Shown: piece after piece, positions 31,410-44,403 of the stretch | Position numbering within the stretch: position 1 is the first letter of the stretch | Layout of the letters: the number at the start of each line of letters is the position of its first letter | DNA from: Entoloma clypeatum | Taxonomy: Eukaryota > Basidiomycota > Agaricomycetes > Agaricales > Entolomataceae | Direction of reading: 5' to 3' | NCBI GenBank assembly: GCA_963565915.1 | Contig: OY751485.1 | Coordinates: 186,001 to 250,000 of the forward strand | Length of the DNA: 64,000 nucleotides | Position numbers and translations under genes: made by a program | The notes under the pieces: generated by a model | Seen by the model: only the letters and a program-made list of their open reading frames with translations | Database searches by the model: none | Told to the model about the DNA's origin: nothing

Positions 31410-32596
31410 ATGGCCTCGGAAAGGACTCAGACGCCCTCCTCCTCTCTTCGCTCATCCTTGCCCAAAACCCGGGTCCCCTTTTCCCGCAAGGCTGAACTCC
31501 CATCTCTCCAAGATTCAAACACTCAAAACGTCCTCCACACCATCATCAACGGCCGGAAAAACTGGAAGACAATACGAGGGGGGGAGATCGTATGGCCTCC
31601 TAACCTTGAGGCGGCGTTGATTGAAGGTGAAGCATGCATTGTTTTTATCCTTATTTCCTCTCCATCTGACGTGACTCAACACAGGGCTGGAACGGTACGA
31701 GCCCGACGACTCCAGAGAAACCCGAATCCTTGGCCGCTATCCCATGCGAAACAAGTTCATCTCTGATTACATCTTCCACAAGACGGGCGTGAGGAGGACC
31801 GCCAAGCAAGTCGGCAGTCGCTTGCAGCAGATCCGAGATAGATGTACCGGCAAGAGAGGTAGGGCCTTCTCAACCGATGGGCTTCCAGCGCAGGAGCTGA
31901 TTGAGTTTTGCTTCTCGAAGTGATGAAGCTTCTTTCACCCACCCGTCCCAGCAGCAGGTCTCACGACTCCCAGAGTGACACCGACGAATCATCGAGCGAT
32001 ACATCCAGTAGCCCAACTACACCCGTCAACGCCGCCTTCCCTAAATATTCGGATACCCCAAAACCTTCACGCACCGTCGTGTTCATCGATATCCTCCCCG
32101 AACCCACGTCAAGCCGCCGGTTGTTTTCTCATGAACAAGATACTGCGTCGGACGAGGTAGAACCTTCATCAGGAGACTCGGACATCTTCAGAGCCTCGCC
32201 TTATCCTCGCCCTTTCTCCTCCATCGACTCTACAGTCACCTTTGTTGGGCCATCGAACCTCTCCGCCCAGTCCTCATATGTCGTGCGCATTCGGGGCGTC
32301 GTCGTATTCAAGGAGACAACGTCCCTTACCTCCGTGGGTCTAGCCCCAGGAAGGACCGATGGTGCGCTACTATACAGCACAAAGTTAGTCCCCGGGTTCT
32401 GGGATAGGTTATCAGAGAGCTCCGGTACGCTTGGCCCCTCCTCTCTCTCTGTCCCTATCAACGTATTGACAGATTTCGTAGACCCAACTCAGTACACCAT
32501 TTCCCAAGAAGTGATCGAAAACGGACCGTCGCCTTCCACGACGTTCTCGGCGATCTACAAGTTTAAATGTCCTTATACATCGACTCAACAACAGCC

Positions 32597-32641
<45 letters not shown>

Positions 32642-33086
32642 AGCGTCGCCCATGGTCAATTTTGACGACGAGATGATAACACCTATCTTCGACATCCCGT
32701 CACCTGCCTCCCTCGACTCTTTCTTGTCCATGGACGTGTCGATGGATATCCCTCCCTTCAGCCTGGGAACGGAGTGTGTGAGCTCGGACCCGTACTATGA
32801 CTTTGCAAATATCGGTCAGGAAGTCTGGGGCATGAGCTCTCCTTCCCAGTTCTCAGGCGACCTCGCTACGTGCTACGACCATCCCTTCTCCGACGCCGAC
32901 CTATCGCCCTTGACTTTATCCCCGGCCGCCTCAGCAACTTACTCTCCTGGGCTCTCGCACTATATAGGTTCTCCCGAGCTGTCGCACTATGTGAGTTCGC
33001 TCCGTTCTTCCGATGCAGTTGAAAAAGGTCGCTCACACGCTCTTTCAGGCCCTTTGATTCGTCCCGAATCAGTGTTGTATCTGTAA
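31410..33086 (+). CDS. TEA/ATTS-domain transcription factor (518 aa)
   Basis: Exons 31410-31626, 31685-31858 and 31921-33086 give 1557 bases in frame. Residues about 50-130 form a TEA DNA-binding domain (NWKTIRGGEIVWPPNLEAAL; YPMRNKFISDYIFHKTG; RRTAKQVGSRLQQIRD), the fold of fungal TEC1/AbaA and animal TEF-1. The rest is Ser/Pro-rich and acidic and fits an activation region. A run of 15 His (about residues 356-370) is coded by a CAT/ATC microsatellite and may vary in length between strains. Such factors control development or filamentation in other fungi; the targets here are unknown. Confidence 0.9.
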
Positions 33087-33144
33087 AAATATATTCCAAC
33101 AACAACGTTTAATGAAGTGTTGTAATACCCATCAAAAAAACCAT

Positions 33145-34056
33145 TTATCTGTACTCGGTGGGTAATCCATTCATTTCAACGGTCTTCTCGTGTCGATACT
33201 GACGTCTATTTCCTTCCAGGTCGTTGTATTGTTTATGTATCTTTAGTCTGTCCTTTACTAGTCTAACCATATTCCGCCCGTAACTGTCGTGACCACGAAG
33301 CATGTTGCTGTAATACGAATCCGAGATTTCCGAGGGGGTCGGGGGGGAAATTTCACAATCCATCAAATGAACTTTGAGCTCCAAATCGCTTCTCCCTGTC
33401 TCGCCTCCTCGGTCCCCTTCCCATATATTTTCGAGCTAACTAGTAAACCCAAAAAAAAAAAAGAAAAAAAAAAAATTAGCTCGCATAACAATCAAACAAA
33501 ATCCCTTTCCCGACTTACCTTCTTTCAAACACGAAATGATCCCAATCTTCGCCGTAAACTCCTTCGTCATAAGACTCACATCCGCATTCTGATTAACACC
33601 CCTCACAATCCCCCTCGCGACCATCTCCCTCCTCTTCCCAGCCACGCCCCCCTCCCCCTCCCCCCTCTCCGACACCCTCCCATACGCGCCCACCAACCCA
33701 TCCACCCACGTCCGCACAGCAAGCGAACCAGACATACTATCCCACCTGCTAAACTCCAACACCATGTTCGTGACCCCCCCAACAACCACCGCGACCTCCC
33801 CCTCCACACGCCCAATCGCATCGAGCCCAAGCTTCGTCTCCGGGAAGTGTTTCTGGATCGTGGAGAGCAGAGGACCGTAGGAGACCCCATCGCCGGCTTG
33901 GCCTCTCCCCCTCCCCCTCCCCCCTGCGATCCAGACCTTGGCTTGGTCGATCGTGGTGTATATGTCCGACCTGAGCGTGGGCGACAGCGATTTCTTGTCC
34001 TCGGTCGTCTTCTTCGTCGTTGTTGACGTTAGCTGGTTGGAAAAACTGCGAAACAT
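33145..34056 (-). CDS. Hypothetical protein, two or more exons
   Basis: The minus frame 34056 to about 33535 gives a plausible protein (SDIYTTIDQAKVWIAGG; TKLGLDAIGRVEGEVAVVVG; LMTKEFTAKIGIISCLKEG) and then meets a GTAAGT donor. After a T-rich stretch, a second frame (about 33425-33145) continues with another charged protein (MDCEISPPTPSEISDSYYS; NMVRLVKDRLKIHKQYNDLE) to a stop. The phase of the join is not settled. I recognise no domain. A Gly/Arg-rich low-complexity stretch follows the first 45 residues. Confidence 0.45.
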
Positions 34057-34367
34057 TTGGTGGGGTGGGGCGTGGGGTGCGTGGGGTGGGGGTGCGTGCG
34101 TGAGTGGAAAACAAGCCTCGAGGCAGTGTTACTCCTGTCTGGCTTTATAAACGCTGGGTAATCTCAGGAACAACAACTTTGTCCTCGAGGCAAGGCCCTC
34201 CCCCTTCTCGTTCAACGTTCAACGATTACATAGCCTTTTTAATGCGGCACAGAAACGGCGTAATTTCCTCATTGCTGCTAAAGTCCCCCCAAAAAAAAAA
34301 CAACACAAAAATTACTGACGATAAAACTAAGCTATCAAGAGTGAGACCAAAAGAGCGTGAAACATGT

Positions 34368-37300
34368 TCAAGCGATTGAAAAGTTTGCAGAAGTGCCAGA
34401 GAAGGGTGTGATGGAACCGATGGCGGGTTTGGAGTCGCCAAAGTATCTCAACCTGTACGTTCCAGCTGCGAGTTTTTTTTATTAATTTCAAACAATCCTT
34501 TATCAGATAAAAAAAGATCTCGTTACCCGGTGTCCCGCTCTCAATAGTCCTGAGGGGCCGCATTGATCAGCATACATTACACAGACTTGTAAAAGTAAGG
34601 GCTCACCAAGATACAGTGACGGAACTCGTTCCCAACACCTACGCAGTACGGTTTTCAAACCTCTCCAAAAAAACCCAACACAAAAACGACATACCGTGCT
34701 CGTCCTACTCCATCGATAGATCGTCGACGGATGCGAATCCGATCGAATCGTCTTCCACTGCCCATCGACGAGCTGCTCCACGGCCAAAAACGTGCCTTCC
34801 AGCCGAAGATTGTTCTGCACCCCGTCAATCCCAAGCGAACGGCGGTGCAAGGGGTAAAAGATCACCCACCCTTGGATTAGCACCAACGAACACAGCAGAA
34901 ACCGCATCCCCGGCACGGTACGCCGCGCTAGTCTTGACATCCGTCACCACGTCTCCGAACTTCTTCCCGATAGGTGCCGCATCAAATACCACACCAGTCT
35001 AGGTAAAGTCAAAAGAAGAAGAAGAAAAGAGACGTCATCAGATAATTATCCCAAGGATCATTTTCCCAAACCTGAAAGACGGGGAAAGGGGTGAGGGGGT
35101 GATCCTTTTCACCACTGTCAAACCCGATATGGCAAGAATTCATTTGATAATAAAAACTCTCAAACCCCCACACGGCAAGAGTTCATTGAGGAAAACAGAA
35201 AGGTCTCGAAACCCCAAAAAATTTTTGCAAAAGATTTCATATAGAGAGTGAACTCTCTCTCTCTCGACTCAAAGAAGAACGATCCAATCTCTCTCGCAAG
35301 AAAAGTCGCACCTGCAAAGAAATAGCCTTCCCCGTCTGATCAACCGGCGCAGGATCCGAATAAGGAGCCGCCGTCGTCGCCGTTGCGTTATCCGCGATCC
35401 AAGGAACCAGGCTCGTGTACTTGTCGATGTAGGCATCAAGGGTATCTATCCCAAACAATCAGCCACAGATTCGTTTACAATACAAAATAAAAATGCCAAA
35501 AAGAGATAGAGTTCAGCCAATCGTTTAAAAAAGGCTCGTCAATCCCCCATCAGGGATGAGCGCTGAGCGCTTGAGCCACGTCAATCCGTTCAGGGATGAA
35601 CCACGCGGGTGGTGGGAGGTGGGAGGTGATAGCAGATAACAACCTCCCCTCCCCCCCCCCCCAAGACAGGAAAGACGACGATCACAGGACAGGGGGGGGG
35701 GGGTCACCCGGCCAAGGACAACAAAAAACGAACGGACTCACACTGCCCAAAGATCGTCGACGCCCCCTCGTACCGCTGCACCGCATACTCCTCCCTCGTC
35801 GTTACGTAGTGCCCATACGTATTCGCAGGGCCCGCGACGACGACGTACGCGTCGGAGCCGAGCACACCCGAAGAGATCAGATTCGCGCGGACGGCCTCCC
35901 TGTAGGGTCAAAGAAAAAAAGCATAGGATCAGAAAAAACCACCGAAACCACAAGGGGAAAAAAAAAAAACGAAAGACAGATAGGGAAAAGGAGATGACGA
36001 AAAAGGGATTTAGGGGGGGAGGGAGATATGTGTTTGGTTTATGACGTTCAAGTTTGGGAAAGGACAGTTTTTGATAAATGAAATGAAATGAAAAAAAAAC
36101 AGGCTGTACGAACCGAATCCGCCGCCCAGCCATAGTCGTCAGTTCACCTTTGCATTCATTATCAATAAAATATTCACCACCAAATATGTTACAATAAACT
36201 TTTGTCAGGGAACGTACCAGGCATGATAAGCATCACTGCAAAAACACCATGAATCAGGCTTCTCTCTTTTTTTTTTCCCCAGAAACCAGTGGAAAGAGAA
36301 AAAAGACTCACCAAAGTTTCCGACGCGCAACATCTGGATATCGACCGTGCTCGGAGCCCATTCGTACGGGGTGTGGGCGGACCCCTGGTTTCGATCGCCA
36401 TCCCAGCACGTCATATCACACCACAATCAAGAAAGATGCATCACGTCCAAAGAAGGAAAGAAACCCGTCAGACAGAGAGAGACAAGAGACCAAAAGAAAA
36501 GAAAAAAAAAGAAAAAGAGAAAACGTCAGCTCCCGCAACTTCTCTCCCCTAAGAAAACGAACGCACCGTGTTCAAAAGAATAGGCTTGGGGTACTGACAC
36601 GCCTTCTGCTCGTCCGAGGCCAGCGGAGTCACAGCGCCTGCCAGATTCATTTAAAAGAGTATGAACGTCACTGAGAAGCAGTATTAAGTAAGGGAAAACA
36701 GAACCTTTGACGACTTCCCAAAACGGGTTCCTGTGGATAGAACGATGAGTGACGGGTGAAATAAAAAGTGAGGTGGGGTTGGTTGAGGCGGGGAAAGAAG
36801 AATAGAAATAGAACTCACTGCGTCGTTGAATTATCGCCTTGTACGAAATCGAACGCTCCGGCACCATCACTTGCAAAAAAAAAAAAAGCAGGCGAGGTGG
36901 TTGATAATTTAAGTAGGAAGTTCGAAGTCGTCAAACAGAAAGAAAAAAAAGGAGGGGAGGGGGGAGGGGGGACTTACGTTGTCCCACCGGCAAAAGAATA
37001 CCCTTTTCAAACAAGTCAAAAAAAAACCCAAAAAAAAATAAAAAATAAAAAAATAAAAAATTGGGGACTGGAAAAACTCACCCATCGCAGCCGGACACGT
37101 CGACACCTGCGTTCCATTCGGGAGCTTAAACGTATGCGTCGCCCTGTTTCACAAAGTAGACTCTCAATAAATAAATAAAATTTTTAAAAGACGGGAGAAA
37201 GAGGGAAGAAAAAAAAAAAAAAAAAAAAAAAGACAAAACACTCACATGTTCAAATACACATGCACGCTCCTCACCTTCCCCCGCACCCCGACCCTCGCCG

Positions 37301-38988
37301 CCTCGTCCATCGTCGTCATCACCGCCCGCGCGCCCTCGAACTGTTTCTGCCCGATGAGCCGGTTCGACTCAAAGTCTGAGATGCGGAAGCCAGGCCCGCT
37401 GTTGTCGTTGTCGTTGTTGTTGTGGTTGTGGTATATAAAGTTTTTTTTAAACGTTTGCAAAGTTGAGGGGTTCGGGGTGTTTTGATTGATACGGATAAAG
37501 AAAGGGGGAAGAAGGTTGAGTTGGAGTGACTCAAGTTAAAAAAAGGAAGGCCACAAGGAACTCACCGTCCGCGGCAGTCTTGGGCTTTTCCGCCGCAGGT
37601 GGAGTGGTCGGCTTCGCAGGGTTGGCCGTTCCAGGCTTTTCCGGGGCTTTCGCAGAAAGGGCCGAGGCTGAGGGTTGGTGGGGTTGGTGGTGAGATGAGA
37701 GGAGATGAGATGGGGGGGATGAGGAACTTACGTGTTGGGGCTGGTGTCGCCGACGTTTGCTGGAGGGTTTAAAGGTCAGATACGATGGGGGTGGTGGGTT
37801 GGTTGTTCGGAACTGTTACCTTGGACGAATCCGGCGACGAACGAGGTGTTTCCGGGCATAGCTGAGGGTTCTACCGAGGCTGTAAAAAGAGACAAACAAG
37901 GTTAGGAAAACCACGGGGTCAGGAATCGCATCCACGCACATTCATACATGAACGCAGCCATCCCCTTGTTATCCCCGCTGACCAAGGTATTGTTCTACCG
38001 AACCGTAGTTGTAAAGATAAAGATAAAACCGCGGCCAGCATAACCAAAAAAAAAAAAACCCCAACCCACCTCATAGAGACTCGTCCCATGCACCGCAAAG
38101 AAGCTCAAAAGCCCCCTCGCCGTCCCCGTCGCCGCATCCTCAAACCTCAACACCGTCATCTCCTTGTCCTGATCATACGCATACCTCGCCCTCTCCGCCT
38201 GCGGATTCGCGAGGTACGCCGTCGGGGACCTGTTCACGTTCGCGTCGAGGACGGTCGTGTTGCCGAGGCTGAGATTTCCGGGGGCGAGCCCCGCGTGTGC
38301 GCGCTGCACGGCGCGGACGGTGCCGGCGACGATGGCGTCGGCGGTCTGCTTGACGTACCCGAGGGAGGTGATCTGGGGGAGGATGTTCTCGAGGTAGCCG
38401 CCGACGCCGGAGTGTTGGTGTGTGCCGACGAAGGCGATGTTGGTGGGGGTGTAGATGCCGGGGTATTGTGAGGTGAGCTGGGAGACGATGCTGCGGCGGA
38501 CGCCGGTGTCGCCCATGGCGATGTCTAAGAGGGGGAGGGGGAAGGGTAAGAAGGGGGAGAGGGGGGGAGGGGGGGAGGAAAGGGGGGACGTACCGGAGTT
38601 GATGAATAGGATGCGGTCGGAGGGGGAGATGGCGTCTGCGACGATGAATGCGCGGCTGCGTTGGCGCATGTGCAGGCCGGTGTTGGTTTGGGCGAGCGAT
38701 GCGTAGCCCTGGGGGAGTCAAGTGAGAAGGGCAGGTTTTGTCGTGACGAGGCTGCGCACCATCATGTTTGTCTCGACGACTGGGCTGAAAGGAACCGTCA
38801 GGTTTCTCGAACATCGTCAAACGAAGTAATGTACCCGGTAATATCTCCAATCCCTGCAGAGGCGTTAGCCCAACCAAGCCAGGAAACACAAACGACTCAC
38901 CAAGCCCAAGCAGGTACGGTCCAGCCGCTCCCTGCACCACAGGCGCCGCTGCGCCGAGTGCTGTCAAGTACCACACAAACTTCGCCAT
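34368..38988 (-). CDS. Neutral (non-lysosomal) ceramidase, about 20 exons
   Basis: The start at 38988 gives a signal peptide (MAKFVWYLTALGAAAPVVQG). Family blocks follow in order: GDITGPVVETNMMGYA, THQHSG (zinc His), FFAVHGTSLYE (second zinc His), NVGDTSPNT holding the catalytic Ser, CGGKAQDCRGRGPGF, then GVLGSDAYVVVAGPANTYGH with YVTTREEYAVQRYEGASTIF. The Ig-like C-terminal domain ends in YRLRYFGDSKPAIGSI, with the stop at 34370-34368. Exons are very short and introns many. I can place exons of 19 bases (38853-38835), 25 bases (38784-38760) and 28 bases (37759-37732, the catalytic one), all joining in frame. Several introns contain long homopolymer tracts. The enzyme hydrolyses ceramide to sphingosine and fatty acid and should be secreted or surface-exposed. 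Confidence 0.9.
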
Positions 38989-39084
38989 CGAGTCAGCCAA
39001 ATTGTAGAGCAGGTCCCACAAATCGAGTGGGAGTGCGCTGTGATATGAGAGCAACGGCATTTTGATGGGCCCTTATATGTCTGA

Positions 39085-39450
39085 TCAAAAAGAATTTGTT
39101 TCCGAGGTATGGCGACGTTGACGACTGCACATGTGTTGCCTGAGATCACGAGGAGGAGTCACTCCGACCTGCCCGAGGTTTTGGATCCGTCCAAGTACAA
39201 TGTGACTGCGCTTCCGACTGCAGGCAAAGTTTGCTGCTTTGAAAGAGTCCGACGTTTCGACTCCTGCTCCCAGCGAACTTCCATTCAAATCCATACTAAC
39301 ATTTGACCCACGTGATAATATCACATGCCCGTTCCACAATTCTTGATCGTTGATACTGACTGAGCAGCGACTGCCTGGTACTCCCGTCAGGGGATACAAA
39401 TTCAGAGAAACCTCGGCGAATTTCAAGACAATGTATATCTTTGCGGACCA
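39085..39450 (-). pseudogene. Protein-like fragment, possibly carbohydrate-binding
   Basis: A minus-strand frame reads KFAEVSLNLYPLTGVPG, then SVSINDQELWNGHVILS. It vaguely resembles the beta-sandwich edge of malectin-like or glycan-binding modules. There is no clear start, splice structure or continuation. It lies upstream of the ceramidase gene on the same strand. Confidence 0.2.
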
Positions 39451-42154
39451 TTATTGCACTCACTCGGGCAATGGGAGAAGCATAACATATTCCCGTCGAG
39501 CTAGTTTCAGATCATTCTTCGCGTCGTTATTAGCGCGACTGTTGTCAAGTTATCATAGCCCGATTTTTGATACCATGATCTGCCAACGAACCTTGGGGTT
39601 CCTTTACTTTCCACACGGCAACCGAGTCTCCGCCACAAATATGCCTCGTTCCATGCGGAATCAAACCGGGGCTTCTTTCTGACTGTACAGAGCCACCAGA
39701 CCAGCAGCAGACCTAAAACAGCATCCTTCCCTTAACCGGTTGCAATGGCGATGTTGCAGGCGCATAGCTGTAGAGCAAGGAGAACCAGGAGAAGGACGGA
39801 ACGCAGAAGAAAATCCCCCAAGGACAACATCAATGATTTATGATGGGGACGGATCTACGGAAAGGTTTTCTCATTGAATGTATTCAAAGTCAAGATAAGT
39901 AACCATAACCAAATGTCATGGTATGTACGTAGGTGAAATAACAGTATGAGTATATATTGTGGGGGAGTGGTTCTGGCTGACCGCGGATCTCGTCATGCAT
40001 CCGGAGTCATGTGATCAGTCATGTAGCAGTTCGTTCGTAGATTCCTGTTTCTTTAGCTCACTCATCTGAGGCAACGACGCTCCGACTCTTTTCGCCTTCA
40101 CGGCTCATCTGACCCACCATCTCCGAACGCCGCGCGACAGCACTCGCCACAACATACAGTATCGAATAAATGACAGCCAGAAGCAACAGTGTCGTCGATT
40201 CTTGCAATACATACGATAGTAGCGATTACCGACCTGATCAGCAACACCAGTTCAGACCCCCCAAGCCTCGTTCCAAACAAGAGCACCCACGTACCCCTCA
40301 TCGCTCGCGATGGAGGTTGTAGAAAAGACAACAGAAAAAGAAAGAGCCCCTCGAAGGAAAGACAGATAGTCAATGCCACGAGGATCGTTGTTATCCCCAT
40401 TTTGAGATCGAGTCGTCCACGTCAACGGCCATAAGTATCGTCTTAGGGTGTGGTCAGCAAGGGGCTGTAGATAGCGCCCTTGGTTCCCTTTGAGTCCGGG
40501 GCGGCCATCGCGTTCCATGCTGCAGGGCATACTGCTCTTCCGCCCTCAGCTTCCTGTTCTGGGGGCCCCTCGAGTCCGCGGGCGGGGTTGAGCCCATAAC
40601 ATTTCCGATACCACTGATGTGGGGGTCACTCTTCGCCGCATGTTGACTGCACCTGGTGCTCAACCCTCAATGTTCCTTGCTGCACGTCAGGCTAGCGTTG
40701 TGTTCTGACAGGGCTAGCTGCGGTACCGGTCGGGAGCGGACGATGGTCTCGTCCTGGGCGCGGGAATTTGTAGTGCCAAGGATTTCTAACTGAGTTTTCG
40801 ACTGTTGTTGGACACAGTGGTGCTGCAGCAGGAGGTCAAGTTCCTAGTGGAATGTGATGAAGCGAACATTTGGAATTCCCATAATCGGTAAGTACATGCA
40901 TGGTCCAGGCCTAATTTCCGATGGTTCGGTCGACCCTAGATACATATAAGTACGACTTGAACGGATCCGAAGGTCGAACGCCTTTCATCTTATCGCAGCG
41001 CCGAGCTAACTGACTGACCATCACACCACTACAGTATGGTCTGGGTGAGCTCCTCATCCTGCAACGACGACGATCCTCTGAATCACGATCTCGGGGTCTA
41101 AAGAATCCCAAGAGAGTCTTCCATCGGGTTTTCAAATACCTAAGTAGTCCACAGCTGAGCGCTGAGTGGGTATGTATAAGGAAGCCGTAGCGTCATGGGG
41201 TTCCCTTACGTTCACTAGTACTGTAGGGATCTAGGATCCTCTCGTTAACTTCTTCCTCGCTTCATCTAAAATGAAAGAACAAATGATACATAAGTAGGCA
41301 TCGTGCAATTTTGCTCAACTACACCCGAATCTTGCGGGACCTCGAAATTGCTTCATGTCTTGATATTGGAGTGTCGATGCTCATCCTTGAAAGCTTGAGC
41401 ACCGAGCCACTTGTGCCTCTCCACTCCTTCTTGCCTCCAATTTTCATGTTGATCATGTTCGTCTCTTCAAAGTCGTATTCGGTACATCGGCATGTTTGAC
41501 CCTCTGAGCCAATGACTCGGAAAACGAAACAGCGATTCAATCTTGGTCGAAATTGGGGAAATTCTCGTGAGAAAGTTACGTACATGATTCTTCTCATGAT
41601 CCCAATTTGCGCCGCCACGAACGATCAAAACCCACGTTTGAAAACGTAGATCTGAACAGCTTTAGGACCTTTGCCTTTGCTTGAGCTGAAGGGCTTGACT
41701 CAGGGCTCCATTGCAAGTTGAATTAAACCTGATCATGGCGACCTCAACCAAAAATTTCGTCGAAACCCGACCCTGCATTTGCGATGGCACTAAAGCCTAA
41801 ACCGGTGGCATGCGCTATGAACAAGGCTTCTCATCTATTCGGCTCCCTCTGTAGTACCGGAAATCTCTGCAGTCAAGCTGGCGGTTCGGTTTGGGGTTAG
41901 GACACCTTCGCGGGGAGTCCGTTCTTACAACGAGCCACATCGTTCACGCTTCTGCCATCGTCATTCGAGGTATGAAAATGCTACGATTTCGAGATTTCTC
42001 AAAGTTGCCCGAACATCGCCTGGCCACGCAAGATCTACTCAATTCATCAGATCTTCAATTCAGGGTGAACGCCGCCTAACCAATTCCAGTCGTCGCCATT
42101 TGCTCCATTTCAGCATGAAAAATACTCTGCCAATACAAACCACGCACCCCATGC
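39451..42154. other. 2.7-kb region without a supported gene
   Basis: Only short frames appear. One minus frame at 40400-40098 has a hydrophobic start (MGITTILVALTICLSFEGLF) but no splice partners and a low-complexity end. I see no transposon ends or tRNA. This may be gene-poor sequence or eroded repeats. Confidence 0.45.
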
Positions 42155-42161
42155 TATAAAA
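42155..42161 (+). promoter_or_regulatory. TATA box of X1
   Basis: TATAAAA lies 53 bp before the X1 start. The paralogues X2 and X3 keep the same layout (ATAAAACGC, then TTTTCATGAT and CTTCCATC before the ATG), so this promoter block was duplicated with the genes. Confidence 0.65.
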
Positions 42162-42213
42162 TCCCCTCGGCTTTCATCATTCCCTTCTTCCCTTGGTACC
42201 AGTCTTCGACCCA

Positions 42214-44403
42214 ATGGCTGAAGCTCCGATTCTCAACCTCACTGGCTGGGACAACGCTCAACTCTTCCAAGCCTGGTGCGTCAACCCGCCCATCGATTAT
42301 TGTCCTCCGCAATGGGGAGCATGTCCGAATGGCGACGTCACAGGTTATGGACAGCAAGCCTCAGGTAAGGTCCTCCAACGCTGCTGTCGAAAGGTGTAAC
42401 GAGCAACTCTTCACACGTCAAACAGTCTACATCACTGAAGTCCTTTTCAGTAGGTCTTCTCCGATAAAACCCCATGAGTCACCGCGTGCTAATACCCTCA
42501 TCTAGGCTTTCTCGTCGCTTTCTGGCCAGAGAAGATACGCGCAACGATATACGCTCACCTAACGCTCATCTTCTCGCTGCAAATCAGCGCTCTAATAGGC
42601 CTTCTCCAGGGCTCGCTCACCCAGAACGACGCCGTTTTCATCCTCGTCATCGCCACGTCCCCGACAAGTGTCTATATCTGGTTCTCGACATTCGTATCTG
42701 TATGGGACCGCAAGTTGTTCCCGGTGGTCAGCCGCGAGAAGGACCCAGATTCAGAACGTGCGGCGAAGGCGGTCGAGGTCAGGTTGTTGAAGGGCCTGTC
42801 GCTGCTGAGTTTGGTTATCCAGGTGGTGCTCGTGCTTACGATGTACATCCCGTCAAACTACATCAACTTCAGCCAGCCGGCGTGTTATACCGGTTATGGC
42901 AGGAAGGCACTGTTCAGGATCCTCTGGCCGATCTCGTTCCTCTTGCAACTCCTGTTTTCCTGGCTTGTTATCACGGTTTATTTCTTTTTGTTCAAGATGG
43001 TCCGTGGCGCACGCGATCCTTGCTCCACGTGAGATTTCATCCCCTCCTTCGTTGCGTTTTTGAAAAAGTGTGCTGAATCTCGTATCGCCTCTCAATCAGC
43101 CCAGACACGAGCTCCGATGTTATGACCTGGGTTGAAGGAGTGATGGTGAACGTACTCGGCTCGGCGCACGACCGGAGGTCAATCTTGGTCCCTTGCCTCC
43201 TCGCCATACTACAGTATCAAACTCTGGTTCTGTGGATTCCTGTTCCTGGTGTCTTGTCAGCGTGTCAGTTCCTGACCAGCTGCTTTGGTATCGTTTGGTC
43301 ACTGTGTTTTCGTCGACGCATCGACACCGAATTTTGGTAGGTCCCACTATCGTCCCGTTTTATCTGTCACCCGATTGACGTACGTCAACCCGTAACGCCC
43401 AGGATCCTCTTCGTGCTCGCCTTGCTCTCGGTTCCAGACCTCGTCCTATCCATCTTGGCACAAATACCTTCGTTCCCACTCAAAGTAGCGCCATATGCGC
43501 CCTTTGCATCGGACTTGGTCATCGCCGGCATCTGCATACCGACTCTGTGGAAACGTCTCGGAGCATCCAGATCGTGGCTCATGCTGTTTTACACCCTGAC
43601 GTTCGTTGTCCTGCCCTTTGACTTTTCCATAATGACCGTAGCGTTGACATTCTCATTTTGCCCCCCCCCCCCCTCCCCCAGGTTCATCATCGGGTTGGGA
43701 GCTTTGATGGGTGTGGAAGGGTTCTGGTGGACCTACGATTTCGTTCTCTTTGGCACCAGCCCGATATACTCTTGGAACCTTACGCCGCTGCAGCGCCTGA
43801 GAGACCTTTTATCTGGGTTGTTTGGGCTCGCTAATATCCCTTGGTTGTTCGTTGCTTGGTTGACTACATCGCGGTGGTCGAATGCGGGGAAATGGGTGAC
43901 TTGGAAAGAATGGAAGGGGATATGGTAAGTCCCCTTCGACCCCCCACTTCGCTTCCGGTATGGGCTGGCGTGCTGATGGTGGAATAGGTATGTCACGGTC
44001 GAACGAGCACATCTTTTCAAGTTCGGATTGCTGGTTGTCTATCCGAATGCGCTGTGGATATCTGCGACGATTGCGACAGATCCTACGGCGCCTACGGGAT
44101 ACACTATCGGACAGGTATGGCGCGCTTCCTGCCGATATGTTTCAAAGGTGTTCGTACTGATTGATGATGATTGATTCGTGAATTCAGACCTTTGCGGTTC
44201 TCGTATCTGTCGGGAGCATCATGTGCTTCATCGTGGATATCTGTGAATTGACAAACGAAGACCGGAGTGCCATTTTCTGGGCGGTTTTGAAATCTACAAA
44301 GGTACGGCCAGGGGGTGAAGAGACCTCGGAAAAAAAGTCTTCTGACCCGGAAGATGTGCGACCGCTTTCGGAAGCGTTTTCTTCAAGTTCCCAATCGGAG
44401 TAA
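42214..44403 (+). CDS. X1: multi-span membrane protein of unknown family (572 aa)
   Basis: Eight exons: 42214-42364, 42426-42449, 43028 back to 42506, 43100-43336, 43403-43600, 43682-43924, 43988-44114, 44188-44403. They sum to 1719 bases in frame. A short N-terminus with conserved Cys (WCVNPPIDYCPPQWGACPNG) is followed by 8 or more hydrophobic spans (for example LLSLVIQVVLVLTMYIP and LLQLLFSWLVITVYFFLF). A charged, Ser-rich cytoplasmic-like C-tail ends the protein. I recognise no named family. Two decayed tandem paralogues follow. The regular exon structure, down to a 24-base second exon shared by all three copies, supports the model. Its conservation pattern would suit a fungal-specific transporter-like or receptor-like protein, but that is a guess. 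Confidence 0.85.

Noticed and set aside
38173..39060. A 295-codon minus frame starting at 39060
   Set aside because: It shares the ceramidase N-terminus, but then runs through introns in the wrong frame (His/Arg/Pro-rich).
40098..40400. A hydrophobic 100-codon minus frame
   Set aside because: No splice partners, no homologue I recognise, overlapping frames; kept only as a note in the intergenic entry.
40960..41040. tRNA-like sequence on the minus strand
   Set aside because: A B-box-like GTTCGACC appears, but there is no matching acceptor stem or proper A box.
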